Shown here piece by piece: positions 6,909 through 15,036 of a DNA stretch of 64,000 nt; within the stretch, counting starts at the first letter, position 1; each line of letters begins with the position of its first letter. Location: the NCBI RefSeq assembly GCF_900116615.1, contig NZ_FPBF01000009.1, forward strand, positions 1 to 64,000, read 5' to 3'. The notes beneath the pieces were generated by a model that saw only the letters and a program-made list of their open reading frames with translations, searched no databases and was not told the origin of the DNA. The DNA comes from Algoriphagus locisalis. Lineage in GTDB: Bacteria > Bacteroidota > Bacteroidia > Cytophagales > Cyclobacteriaceae. A program made the translations under genes and the position numbers.

Positions 6909-7040
6909 ATGGCAGACTTTCAATCCCCTAGATTTGAGCTTAAGAAATCAATTTGGTTGATTCCTGCTGGCATTTCTGTATTGGTTTTGCTACTTTTCAC
7001 AGCCCTTTTTAAAAATGAACAAAAAAACTCACCTCAATAA
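6909..7040 (+). CDS. Small single-pass membrane protein (43 aa)
   Basis: ATG at 6909, TAA at 7038-7040. The peptide has a polar N-terminus (MADFQSPRFELKK), one hydrophobic helix of about 20 residues (IWLIPAGISVLVLLLFTALF) and a short charged tail, the layout of a real single-pass protein. It ends 8 bases before the start of the isomerase-like gene at 7049, so it would be the first gene of the plus-strand sugar operon. No family recognised. It might be a small subunit or a leader for the membrane-attached dehydrogenase complex downstream; this is speculation. An accidental reading frame is possible. Confidence 0.55.
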   Translation: MADFQSPRFELKKSIWLIPAGISVLVLLLFTALFKNEQKNSPQ

Positions 7041-7048
7041 ATCCCATA

Positions 7049-7927
7049 ATGACCAAACCTATCGATAATGGAAGAAGAGAATCTTTCAAAAAAGTTTTGC
7101 TTGGTGGCGCTGCGTTCAGCACCTTATCTTCTTTCGAAATGAAGGAAGAAACACCTTACCAATTGAAAGGAAATATTAACCACGGCGTTTGCCACTGGTG
7201 TTTTCGTGATTTTAGCCTAGAAGATTTCTGTGTTGAGGCAAAAAAAGTAGGGATCAAAGGCATTGACCTGATCGGCCCTAGTAACTGGCATATATTGAAA
7301 AAGCACGGCTTGGATTCTTCGATGTGTAACGGCGCGGAAATCAGTCTTACGGAAGGTTTTGGTGAGGTGAAATATCACGAGCAACTGATAAAAAACTATA
7401 CCGAGATGATTCCCAAGGTGGCAGAAGCAGGCTATAAAAACCTGATTTGTTTCTCTGGAAATAGACGAGGGATGGATGATGAAACTGGCTTGAAAAACTG
7501 TGTGCAGGGTCTGGAGAAATTAATTCCTTTGGCCGAAAAGCATGGTGTCATTCTGCAGATGGAACTCCTAAATAGTAGAGTTAACCACAAAGATTACTTG
7601 TGTAGTAAATCTGCTTTTGGAGTTGAGCTTTGTAAGCGATTGGGAAGTGAGAATTTCAAATTGCTCTATGATATCTATCACATGCAGATAGACGAAGGGG
7701 ATCTGATCAGAAGTATAAATGATAATCATCACTATTTTGGGCATTATCACACGGCCGGTAATCCAGGAAGAAATGAACTGGATGACTCTCAGGAGATTTA
7801 CTATCCTGCAGTGATGAAGGCGATAGTAGCCTCCGGATTCAAAGGTTACGTTTCTCATGAATTTATTCCTAAGGGAGAAGATAAGATAGCAGCTCTAGCT
7901 CAAGGCGTTCAGATCTGTGATGTCTAA
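7049..7927 (+). CDS. Hydroxypyruvate isomerase-like TIM-barrel protein
   Basis: 292 residues. The N-terminus RRESFKKVLLGGAAFSTLSS looks like a Tat signal. The barrel has metal-binding segments LQMELLNSR (Glu), LLYDIYHMQ (Asp/His), FGHYHTAGNPGRNELDD (His) and VSHEFIPKG (Glu), closest in pattern to the hydroxypyruvate isomerase (Hyi) branch of the AP-endonuclease-2 superfamily. It opens the main part of the plus-strand operon 7049-11136, upstream of the GMC dehydrogenase, so a periplasmic keto-sugar is a likelier substrate than hydroxypyruvate (inference). Confidence 0.82.
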   Translation: MTKPIDNGRRESFKKVLLGGAAFSTLSSFEMKEETPYQLKGNINHGVCHWCFRDFSLEDFCVEAKKVGIKGIDLIGPSNWHILKKHGLDSSMCNGAEISLTEGFGEVKYHEQLIKNYTEMIPKVAEAGYKNLICFSGNRRGMDDETGLKNCVQGLEKLIPLAEKHGVILQMELLNSRVNHKDYLCSKSAFGVELCKRLGSENFKLLYDIYHMQIDEGDLIRSINDNHHYFGHYHTAGNPGRNELDDSQEIYYPAVMKAIVASGFKGYVSHEFIPKGEDKIAALAQGVQICDV

Positions 7928-7955
7928 CTAAAACAAAAACCTAAAAACCATATTT

Positions 7956-9635
7956 ATGGCAAATGAAACATATGACGCAATAGTAGTTGGGTCAGGAATA
8001 AGTGGCGGTTGGGCTGCTAAAGAATTAACAGAGAAGGGACTGAAGGTTTTACTACTTGAAAGAGGACCGGACGTGAAGCATGTCACCGATTATAAAACAG
8101 CGACATTGCCACCATGGGAAGTTCCGCATCGTGGCAGAAGGACTCAGGAGCAATTGGAAAACCATCCAAATTTAAGAAGGGACTATGTGCTCAACGAGTT
8201 GAATTTGGACTGGTGGGCGCATGAAGATGAGTCTCCTTATGTAGAAGAAAAGCCATTTACATGGTTCAGAGGCTACCAAGTAGGCGGTCGTTCTCTGCTT
8301 TGGGGAAGACAATCGTACCGATGGTCAGACCTTGATTTTGAAGCAAATGCAAAAGAAGGTGTGGCAGTAGATTGGCCTATTCGATACAAAGATATTGCAC
8401 CATGGTATTCTTATGTTGAAAAATTTGCGGGAGTCTCAGGATCCAAAGACGGATTGGATGTGCTGCCGGATGGCGAGTTTATGCCTCCTATGCCGATGAA
8501 CTGTGTAGAAAAGGATGCAGCCGCAAAAATCAAAGAACACTATCAGGGAGCTAGAACATGGACTATTGGCCGTCCTGCCAATATTACCCAACCACTTCCC
8601 GGAAGACCCGGTTGTCAATACCGAAACAAGTGTTCACTAGGTTGTCCTTTTGGTGGCTATTTCAGCTCTCAGGCTTCCACTTTACCCGCAGCTGAGGCAA
8701 CTGGTAACCTTACGCTTCGTCCTTGGTCTATAGTGAGAAGGCTGATTTATGATAAGGATACTAAGAAGGCTACAGGAGTAGAGATCATCGATGGTCAGAC
8801 CACCGAAACGATTGAGTTCAACTCGAAGATCGTATTCCTATGTGCTTCGGCTTTCAATTCCACAGCTATTTTGATGCGTACGGCTACAGATATTTGGCCA
8901 GGGGGATTGGGAAGTAGTTCGGGAGAACTAGGACATAACGTGATGGATCACCACTTCCGTCTTGGTGCTAGCGGCACCATGGAAGGCTATGAAGATAAAT
9001 ATTATTTTGGACGCAGACCGACAGGACTTTATATTCCAAGATTCCAAAATGTAAACGGGGATAAGCGGGATTACCTGAGAGGTTTTGGATATCAAGGTGG
9101 TGCCAGCAGAAGCGGATGGACAAGAGATGTAGCCGAATTGAACTTTGGTGCTCCTATGAAAGATGCGCTCACCAAGCCAGGACCCTGGTCTATGGGTATT
9201 ACAGCCTTTGGTGAAATTCTGCCTTACCATGATAACACGATCAAGCTGAGTGATACAGTAAAAGATAAGTGGGGGCTGGAGTCATTAGTGATGAACGCAG
9301 AGATCAAAGACAATGAGATCAAAATGCGTAAGGATATGATGGCCGATGCAGCTGAAATGCTGGAAGTCGCTGGATTCAAAAATATCAATCAGTATGACTC
9401 TGGATATACCTTCGGTCAAGGAATTCATGAAATGGGAACTGCAAGAATGGGACGTGATCCGAAAACTTCAGTTTTGAATGGGAATAACCAAGTTTGGGAA
9501 GCTAAAAATGTGTTTGTGACCGATGGAGCCTGCATGACTTCAGCTGCCGCAGTGAATCCTTCACTTACCTATATGGCGTTGACCGCAAGGGCTGCGGCTT
9601 TCGCGGTGGATGAGTTGAAAAAGCAAAATCTCTAA
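7956..9635 (+). CDS. GMC-family FAD dehydrogenase, probable glucoside 3-dehydrogenase large subunit
   Basis: 559 residues. The FAD-binding motif is VVGSGISGGWAAKEL near the N-terminus; the C-terminal GMC active site is IHEMGTARMG (His491) with Asn534 in AAVNPSLTYM. Three cysteines, Cys220-x5-Cys226-x3-Cys230, lie where bacterial FAD-linked sugar dehydrogenases carry a small iron-sulfur cluster. It has no signal peptide of its own. The next gene encodes a Tat-exported gluconate-dehydrogenase-type small subunit, which in this family carries the large subunit across the membrane. Electrons would pass to a cytochrome c, such as the one at 3939-4370. Oxidation at C3 of glycosides is inferred from the neighbours; gluconate or fructose are alternatives. 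Confidence 0.85.
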   Translation: MANETYDAIVVGSGISGGWAAKELTEKGLKVLLLERGPDVKHVTDYKTATLPPWEVPHRGRRTQEQLENHPNLRRDYVLNELNLDWWAHEDESPYVEEKPFTWFRGYQVGGRSLLWGRQSYRWSDLDFEANAKEGVAVDWPIRYKDIAPWYSYVEKFAGVSGSKDGLDVLPDGEFMPPMPMNCVEKDAAAKIKEHYQGARTWTIGRPANITQPLPGRPGCQYRNKCSLGCPFGGYFSSQASTLPAAEATGNLTLRPWSIVRRLIYDKDTKKATGVEIIDGQTTETIEFNSKIVFLCASAFNSTAILMRTATDIWPGGLGSSSGELGHNVMDHHFRLGASGTMEGYEDKYYFGRRPTGLYIPRFQNVNGDKRDYLRGFGYQGGASRSGWTRDVAELNFGAPMKDALTKPGPWSMGITAFGEILPYHDNTIKLSDTVKDKWGLESLVMNAEIKDNEIKMRKDMMADAAEMLEVAGFKNINQYDSGYTFGQGIHEMGTARMGRDPKTSVLNGNNQVWEAKNVFVTDGACMTSAAAVNPSLTYMALTARAAAFAVDELKKQNL

Positions 9636-9652
9636 TCGTAAAAGACAAGACT

Positions 9653-10213
9653 ATGACTATGAATAGAAGAGACGCTTTGAAAGGCGTCATGGTAATGATG
9701 GGAGGCACAATGATTGGCGCTACGGCAATCATGACAGGCTGTACTCCTGAAAACCAAATAGAAGGATTAGATTTTGATCCCGATGATATTGCATACTTGG
9801 ACGAGCTAGGCGATACGATTATACCTGAGACAGATACCCCTGGAGCAAAAGCTGTAGGAATAGGATCTTTTATGGTGATGATGGTGAAAGATACCTATGA
9901 TGGAGATAGCCAGAAGACCTTTGTAGATGGCTTGAACAAGCTTAGAAAAGACTTCAAGTCAGCCAATGGAAAGGATTTTGTGGGCGCACCAGCTGAAGAA
10001 AGGCTCGCTTTTCTAAATGGTATGTTTGAGGAGTTTAAATCCAGTGGAGAGGCTAGAAGTCCCCAAGTGATCAATATGCTCCGGGATTTAACAGTTCTAG
10101 GCTACTTCAGTTCTGAGATCGGAGCTACTCAAGCCTTGAATTATGTGGAAGTTCCTGGCAGATTCGATCCATGTATCCCTTGGTCCGACTCAGATAAGAA
10201 TTACGCTATTTAA
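9653..10213 (+). CDS. Gluconate 2-dehydrogenase subunit 3 family protein (Tat signal, probable lipoprotein)
   Basis: 186 residues. The N-terminus MTMNRRDALKGV carries a twin-arginine motif, then a hydrophobic stretch ending in IMTGC, so Cys30 may be lipidated. The rest matches the small gamma/subunit-3 family of GMC sugar dehydrogenases (YLDELGDTIIPETDTPGAKAVGI, CIPWSD near the end). It begins 17 bases after the GMC gene. Its expected role is to fold with the GMC subunit, carry it through the Tat pathway and hold it at the membrane. ATGs at 9653 and 9659 are both possible starts. Confidence 0.86.
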   Translation: MTMNRRDALKGVMVMMGGTMIGATAIMTGCTPENQIEGLDFDPDDIAYLDELGDTIIPETDTPGAKAVGIGSFMVMMVKDTYDGDSQKTFVDGLNKLRKDFKSANGKDFVGAPAEERLAFLNGMFEEFKSSGEARSPQVINMLRDLTVLGYFSSEIGATQALNYVEVPGRFDPCIPWSDSDKNYAI

Positions 10214-10266
10214 CAAAGTCAAATCTAAAAATAGCCTCCCTTTCACACGGGCAGGCTTATCTATTT

Positions 10267-11136
10267 ATGAACAATCAACGAAGAAAATTTTTACAGATAG
10301 GGAGTATGCTGGGCGTGGGAGCAGTATTGTTTCCATTTGAAATGGCCTCTGCCAGATCAGTAGCCAAGGCAAAACTTTCCAAATTTGGAATTCAATTGTA
10401 CTCCGTGAAGGAAGAAATGGTAAAGGATGCTGTGGGTACCATGCGCAAATTGGCGAGTTTTGGTTACAAGCAATTTGAAGGATTTGATGGTGGAAAGGGT
10501 ATCCTCTGGGGTATGACTCCTGCGGAGTGTAAAAGTCTCCTGAAAGACACTGGGGCGGATTTTATTTCTTCCCATGCCGATGTATTCAAAAACCTGGATG
10601 CTCAGGCAGAGCAAGCTGCTGAAGTTGGGATGAAATATTTGATTTGTCCGTATTACGGTGCTCAAAAAACGGTGGACGATTGGAAAAAGGCAGCAGAAAA
10701 GTTTAATTCCGCCGGGGAAACCCTCAAATCTCATGGGCTGAAATTTGCCTATCACAATCACGACTACACCTTCAAGATGCTTGATGGTCAGTTGCCTCAG
10801 GATATTTTGATGGAAAATACTGATCCGGATTTGGTCGATTTTGAATTGGATATGTACTGGTCACATGTGGCTGGTTACGATCCTTTGAAGTATGTGGCTA
10901 GATATCCTGGCAGATTTAAGCTTTGTCATGTGAAAGATGCCGAACCAGAAGGAGGAAATGCGCATGACCGCGGAGTGCTACTTGGGTCAGGCGAGATTCC
11001 CTATTCGGAAATAATAAAGAATTCTAAAAAGTACGGAATGGAGTACTTTGTAATAGAACAGGAGAGATTTGTTGGCACTACGCCTATGCAGGCAGCTGAA
11101 GAAAATGCTGAGTATTTAAGTAAACTGAAGGTTTAG
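10267..11136 (+). CDS. Sugar phosphate isomerase/epimerase-like TIM-barrel protein, exported
   Basis: 289 residues. The Tat-like signal RRKFLQIGSMLGVGAVLFPF is followed by an AP-endonuclease-2-type barrel with FAYHNHDYTF (His), DFELDMYWSHVAG (Glu/Asp/His), RFKLCHVKDAEP (His) and FVIEQERF (Glu). YHNHDYTF and DMYW are typical of a Bacteroidota subgroup that accompanies DUF1080 and Gfo/Idh/MocA genes. It is the last gene of the plus-strand sugar operon and converges one base from the gene at 11138 (-). A role in processing a periplasmic keto-sugar is inferred. Confidence 0.84.
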   Translation: MNNQRRKFLQIGSMLGVGAVLFPFEMASARSVAKAKLSKFGIQLYSVKEEMVKDAVGTMRKLASFGYKQFEGFDGGKGILWGMTPAECKSLLKDTGADFISSHADVFKNLDAQAEQAAEVGMKYLICPYYGAQKTVDDWKKAAEKFNSAGETLKSHGLKFAYHNHDYTFKMLDGQLPQDILMENTDPDLVDFELDMYWSHVAGYDPLKYVARYPGRFKLCHVKDAEPEGGNAHDRGVLLGSGEIPYSEIIKNSKKYGMEYFVIEQERFVGTTPMQAAEENAEYLSKLKV

Positions 11137-11137
11137 A

Positions 11138-11779
11138 TTAAGTAAATGGTACTTTGCTTCTAAAGAGTAGTAAATAGACCGCCAGTGCTAAAATGATCAA
11201 CAAAGCCACTTCAAATTGCGCCCAGATCTGGGAACGGTTAATGATGATATTGGCTTTGTTGATTAATTTTTCTCCTTCTTCCAACTGAATTTTACTCAGA
11301 TTATCTAGGTCTTTTTGTGCTTTGCTGATTTTCTGATCGTACAGTTTAACTTGATTTTTATTTACTCCTGTAGAGTCTGAGTAGAGTAGGCTATAGTTTT
11401 TGATTTGCAAATCATTTTCTATAATACCTCTAAAATCAGCCAAGTATTGCTCTTCATTCAGGGTAAGATTAGTCTGCTCGAAATCACTCACTATATCCAT
11501 AATATTTTTCTCATGCATAGCTATTTCATTCACTACTTTGGAATAATCATAGCCCAAGTCGCAATGATCCACCAGTTTTTGAATCCTGAAAAGGTTCTCT
11601 GAAATCCTGAAAATATATCCCTCTACCACCAGACGGTCATTATAAACTTCTGTGAAAGTGCTGCTTATGCTTTTGAAGGCTTGCCTCTCGGTCAAGTTTT
11701 TACCATAAATCAAAAGCATCAAAATCCCAATAATCACCAAAGCAGTAATTTTCCTTTTCTTGAAAGCAGTGTTTTCCAT
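11138..11779 (-). CDS. Four-helix-bundle (4HB_MCP-like) membrane sensor protein
   Basis: 213 residues. A transmembrane helix at about 11-26 and another at about 188-207 flank a mostly helical periplasmic region of about 160 residues, as in the ligand-binding part of chemoreceptors. There is no HAMP, kinase or methyl-accepting domain after the second helix; only a six-residue cytoplasmic tail follows. Such stand-alone 4HB proteins occur in Bacteroidota, function unknown. It is monocistronic, facing the end of the sugar operon. Confidence 0.65.
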   Translation of the reverse strand: MENTAFKKRKITALVIIGILMLLIYGKNLTERQAFKSISSTFTEVYNDRLVVEGYIFRISENLFRIQKLVDHCDLGYDYSKVVNEIAMHEKNIMDIVSDFEQTNLTLNEEQYLADFRGIIENDLQIKNYSLLYSDSTGVNKNQVKLYDQKISKAQKDLDNLSKIQLEEGEKLINKANIIINRSQIWAQFEVALLIILALAVYLLLFRSKVPFT

Positions 11780-11992
11780 TAATTAATTGATTTAAGCTGG
11801 GTTGTTAATTGTATTCAGTTTAGGGATATCTCGTTGACTTTCCAATTATTTTTCAACTAAACAAGAAAGTCCTTAAAAACCTGTACGTATGAAGACGATG
11901 TTTACAACATTATTAACTGAACCCTAATTGAGAATGTTTTTTGAACTCATTTTTTGATTAGCAGTTAAAGATATGTAGAGAAAAAATCATTT

Positions 11993-12019
11993 TTACCGGT
12001 AAGTCAAAGTCCTTTTGAC
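11993..12019. promoter_or_regulatory. Palindromes upstream of homogentisate dioxygenase
   Basis: A perfect 10-bp palindrome TTACCGGTAA (11993-12002) is followed at once by the inverted repeat GTCAAA/TTTGAC (12003-12019), about 40 bases before the hmgA start. The tandem palindromes could be an operator. No regulator gene is adjacent. The remainder of 11780-12059 shows nothing else I can support. Confidence 0.35.
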
Positions 12020-12059
12020 GGAATGATTAAATTTAACCTAAGAAATAAACCCAATACTA

Positions 12060-13223
12060 ATGGCATACTATCACAGAATGGGGGAAATCCCACCCAAAAG
12101 ACACACCCAATTCCGACAGCCTGATGGCAGTCTCTTCAAGGAAGAAGTAGTGAGCTCTAAAGGCTTTTCAGGGATTTACTCTACACTTTATCATATCCAT
12201 AATCCCAACGAAGTAACAGCAATCGGGAAACCAGAACCTTACTCCTGGAATCCAGCCGCCGAACATGGTTTGCAGCAGACTCATTTAAAAACCTCTAATG
12301 TAGAATCTACTGGAGATGATTACCTCTCTGCGAGAAGAAATCTCCTGATGAATTCAGATGTCATGATGGGGATTTGCTCTCCCCGACAGCGGAAAATGGA
12401 TTATTACTTCAAAAATGCAGATGGGGATGAGGTGATCTATGTGCACGATGGCGAAGGGGTGATGTATTCTCAATTTGGCAAGCTTGAAGTTCACAAAGGG
12501 GACTATATCGTAATTCCTCGTACAACTATTTACCGCTTTGAATTTGAGGAAGAAGGTCCGCTAAGATTATTGATAATAGAATCTGTAGGTGCCATCGAGA
12601 CAGTTAAGCGTTATAGAAATGAGGTAGGGCAGTTGCTGGAGCATTCTCCTTATTGCGAGCGGGATATCCGCCCTCCCCATGAACTTCATGTAGAACAAGA
12701 GAAAGGAGATTATCTGGTTCAGATCAAAAAACAGGGAATGCTTCATCAATACTCTTATGGATATAGCCCGCTGGATATTGTGGGTTGGGACGGGTACTTA
12801 TATCCCTATGCACTTTCCATTTATGATTTTGAACCGATTACCGGCAGGATTCATCAGCCACCACCAGTTCATCAGACTTTTCAGGCTTGGGGATTTGTGA
12901 TTTGCTCTTTTGTGCCTAGGCTTTTTGATTATCATCCTTTGTCGATTCCGGCTCCATACAATCATTCCAATATTGATTCTGATGAAGTGCTTTACTATGC
13001 CGAGGGGGAGTTTATGAGCAGAAAGGGAATAGATCGAGGTTCGTTCACCCTACACATGGGAGGTTTGCCACATGGTCCGCATCCGGGGACGGTTGAGAAA
13101 TCCATTGGGGCAAAAGCTACAGATGAATATGCTGTAATGTTGGATACATTTAAGTCACTTCAGATTACGACTGATGCGCTGGAGTTTGTAGATGAAAAGT
13201 ATCCGATGAGTTGGACGCAGTGA
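12060..13223 (+). CDS. hmgA: Homogentisate 1,2-dioxygenase
   Basis: 387 residues, full length for the short bacterial form. It opens the ring of homogentisate to maleylacetoacetate in tyrosine and phenylalanine breakdown, using Fe(II). Recognisable segments are YHRMGEIPPKRHTQFR at the N-terminus, DGDEVIYVHDGEGVMYSQFG, IHQPPPVHQTFQAWGF, and the iron-site region YNHSNIDSDEVLYYAEGEF followed by LHMGGLPHGPHPG. It is cytoplasmic and monocistronic, ended by a strong terminator; other genes of the pathway (hpd, fahA) are not in the window. Confidence 0.93.
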   Translation: MAYYHRMGEIPPKRHTQFRQPDGSLFKEEVVSSKGFSGIYSTLYHIHNPNEVTAIGKPEPYSWNPAAEHGLQQTHLKTSNVESTGDDYLSARRNLLMNSDVMMGICSPRQRKMDYYFKNADGDEVIYVHDGEGVMYSQFGKLEVHKGDYIVIPRTTIYRFEFEEEGPLRLLIIESVGAIETVKRYRNEVGQLLEHSPYCERDIRPPHELHVEQEKGDYLVQIKKQGMLHQYSYGYSPLDIVGWDGYLYPYALSIYDFEPITGRIHQPPPVHQTFQAWGFVICSFVPRLFDYHPLSIPAPYNHSNIDSDEVLYYAEGEFMSRKGIDRGSFTLHMGGLPHGPHPGTVEKSIGAKATDEYAVMLDTFKSLQITTDALEFVDEKYPMSWTQ

Positions 13224-13250
13224 TTAATTTTATAAAATCAGTTAAAACAA

Positions 13251-13285
13251 AAAGCCTCGAAATTTGAACTTTCGAGGCTTTTTTT
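13251..13285. terminator. Terminator between convergent hmgA and phosphatase genes
   Basis: AAAGCCTCGAAA/TTTCGAGGCTTT with a 6-nt loop is followed by a T-run on the plus strand and preceded by A-rich sequence, so it can serve both directions. Confidence 0.88.
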
Positions 13286-13299
13286 GAAGGTTGGTATGT

Positions 13300-14934
13300 T
13301 TATTTCTTATCAGTTATTTCCAAGATTGGTTGTCCTGTACTGCCGTTAGGAAGCTTGATGTTCAGCATCATGGATAGGGTAGGGACAATGTCTGTAATGG
13401 TTGTATAGCGGGAACTTTCACCTGCAGGGACATTCCAGCCATAGAATAAAATGGGCACATTGGTGTCATAGGAATATCCTGTCCCATGGGAAGTGCCGGT
13501 GTCACCACCTGAAAGCCATGCTGGTTCGAGTACGATCAAAATATCCCCTGATGCCTTGTGATTATAGCCCATTTGAAGTCTCATCGCTCTTCCTTGGGTA
13601 AACTCCCGGGTTCTCATCGCTGTCCCGGTATAGACTTCTTTGATCCCATCAGCTTTCAAAAGAAACTGCGCAATTTCATTTTCTAAATCTTCCTGGTTCA
13701 ACTCTCTTTCCTGAATCAGTTCATGATTAAGGAAAAGTTGACCATTTGAATAGTTTTTAATCCATTTGCCTACTCCGTACTTCGCTGCGATGTGATTTTG
13801 AAGCTCACCCATCACAGCTCCCGTGCGAATATTCCCAGCAGGTACTTTCTCACTGATCATGTGGGTAGCTACTTCAGCTACGGCATGATCGGCAGATAGG
13901 AAAACGATATATTGATCCTTTCCATATGTTTCGTCCAAATAATTCAGAAGTCTTTCTATTTCCTGATCCAAACGAAGGTAGGTATCCTCTATTTCCTTGG
14001 ATTGGGGGCCGAACCTGTGGCCTACATAGTCAGTAGATGAGAAGCTAAGCGCAAGGAAATCCGTCTCTTCCCCCATACCCATCTTTTCTCCGTCCAGAGC
14101 TGCCAAAGCAAAATCCAGTGTTAGTGTATTGCCATAGGGCGTAGAAGAAATCAATCCAAATTGACCATTGGTTTTTCTTAGTTCTTTCAAATCATACGGA
14201 AAGGTAGGCGTTTCTTTTCCACTGAATTTTCCCTCAAAAGGATTGTCATCCACCATGCTTTGTGTATAGGTTTTGATCGGGTAGAGGGTATTCCAGGTCT
14301 GCGAGAGGTATTGATCTACGAGTTTCTTGTCGTTGAATCTATCCACCCATTTAGGAAGTTGATCATAATAGTAAGTGGAAGTCATGAATTCCCCCGTGTT
14401 GGAATCAAACCAATAGGCATCTCCCATGTGGCCGGCGGGAAGGCTGGCACCACGATCCTTGATCGCCACCCCCACTACTTTGGATCGCTTCTGCGTGGCG
14501 ATACGTAGCTCGTCGGTGATGGTGGTAGTAAGCATATTTCGAGGGCTGATGTACCCACTGTTTTCTGAGCCGCCTACATTAGTTACCGTGGTATCTCCTG
14601 CACAATAGATCATTTTATCTATGCTTTTGGCATACCAGTCATTGCTGATGATTCCGTGTGTAGCAGGCGTGGTGCCAGTATAGACAGAGGCATGGCCAGG
14701 ACCGGTGTAAGTCGGGATGTAATTGAAATGTCCGTTTTTCATCATAAAACCTTCATTCATCATCCGCTTAAAACCACCTTCAGAATATCGATCTGCAAAG
14801 CGATATAAGTAATCCTGGCGCATCTGATCGACGATGATGCCAACGATAAGTTTGGGTTTTTTGGCTGTTTCCTGAGCTAGTAGCGGAGTAGAAGCCAAAA
14901 TGGATATCAAAAATAAAATCCCGATTTTTCTCAT
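13300..14934 (-). CDS. PafA-like alkaline phosphatase, exported
   Basis: 544 residues with a signal peptide ending near LLAQ (about residue 21). Alkaline phosphatase superfamily, hydrolysing phosphomonoesters in the periplasm. The metal Asp lies in IIVDQMRQD, the probable Thr nucleophile in PTYTGPGHAS (Thr77), Asn98 in IISND, and Lys159/Arg161 in AIKDRGA, which match the Thr/Asn/Lys/Arg set of Elizabethkingia PafA with an offset of two to three residues. Later metal ligands are in SSTDYVGHRFGP, LSADHAVAEV and TSHGTGYSYD. PafA-type enzymes are reported to be insensitive to phosphate product. Single gene. Confidence 0.88.
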   Translation of the reverse strand: MRKIGILFLISILASTPLLAQETAKKPKLIVGIIVDQMRQDYLYRFADRYSEGGFKRMMNEGFMMKNGHFNYIPTYTGPGHASVYTGTTPATHGIISNDWYAKSIDKMIYCAGDTTVTNVGGSENSGYISPRNMLTTTITDELRIATQKRSKVVGVAIKDRGASLPAGHMGDAYWFDSNTGEFMTSTYYYDQLPKWVDRFNDKKLVDQYLSQTWNTLYPIKTYTQSMVDDNPFEGKFSGKETPTFPYDLKELRKTNGQFGLISSTPYGNTLTLDFALAALDGEKMGMGEETDFLALSFSSTDYVGHRFGPQSKEIEDTYLRLDQEIERLLNYLDETYGKDQYIVFLSADHAVAEVATHMISEKVPAGNIRTGAVMGELQNHIAAKYGVGKWIKNYSNGQLFLNHELIQERELNQEDLENEIAQFLLKADGIKEVYTGTAMRTREFTQGRAMRLQMGYNHKASGDILIVLEPAWLSGGDTGTSHGTGYSYDTNVPILFYGWNVPAGESSRYTTITDIVPTLSMMLNIKLPNGSTGQPILEITDKK

Positions 14935-15036
14935 GTTTTGATTTTTTAGTAGCCAAAGATAAGGATATGTGGCTTTCTGTAGATTAAGACTTTGTTAAAT
15001 GGTCAAAAGGGCAGACATTAGAAGTCCTAATTCAAC

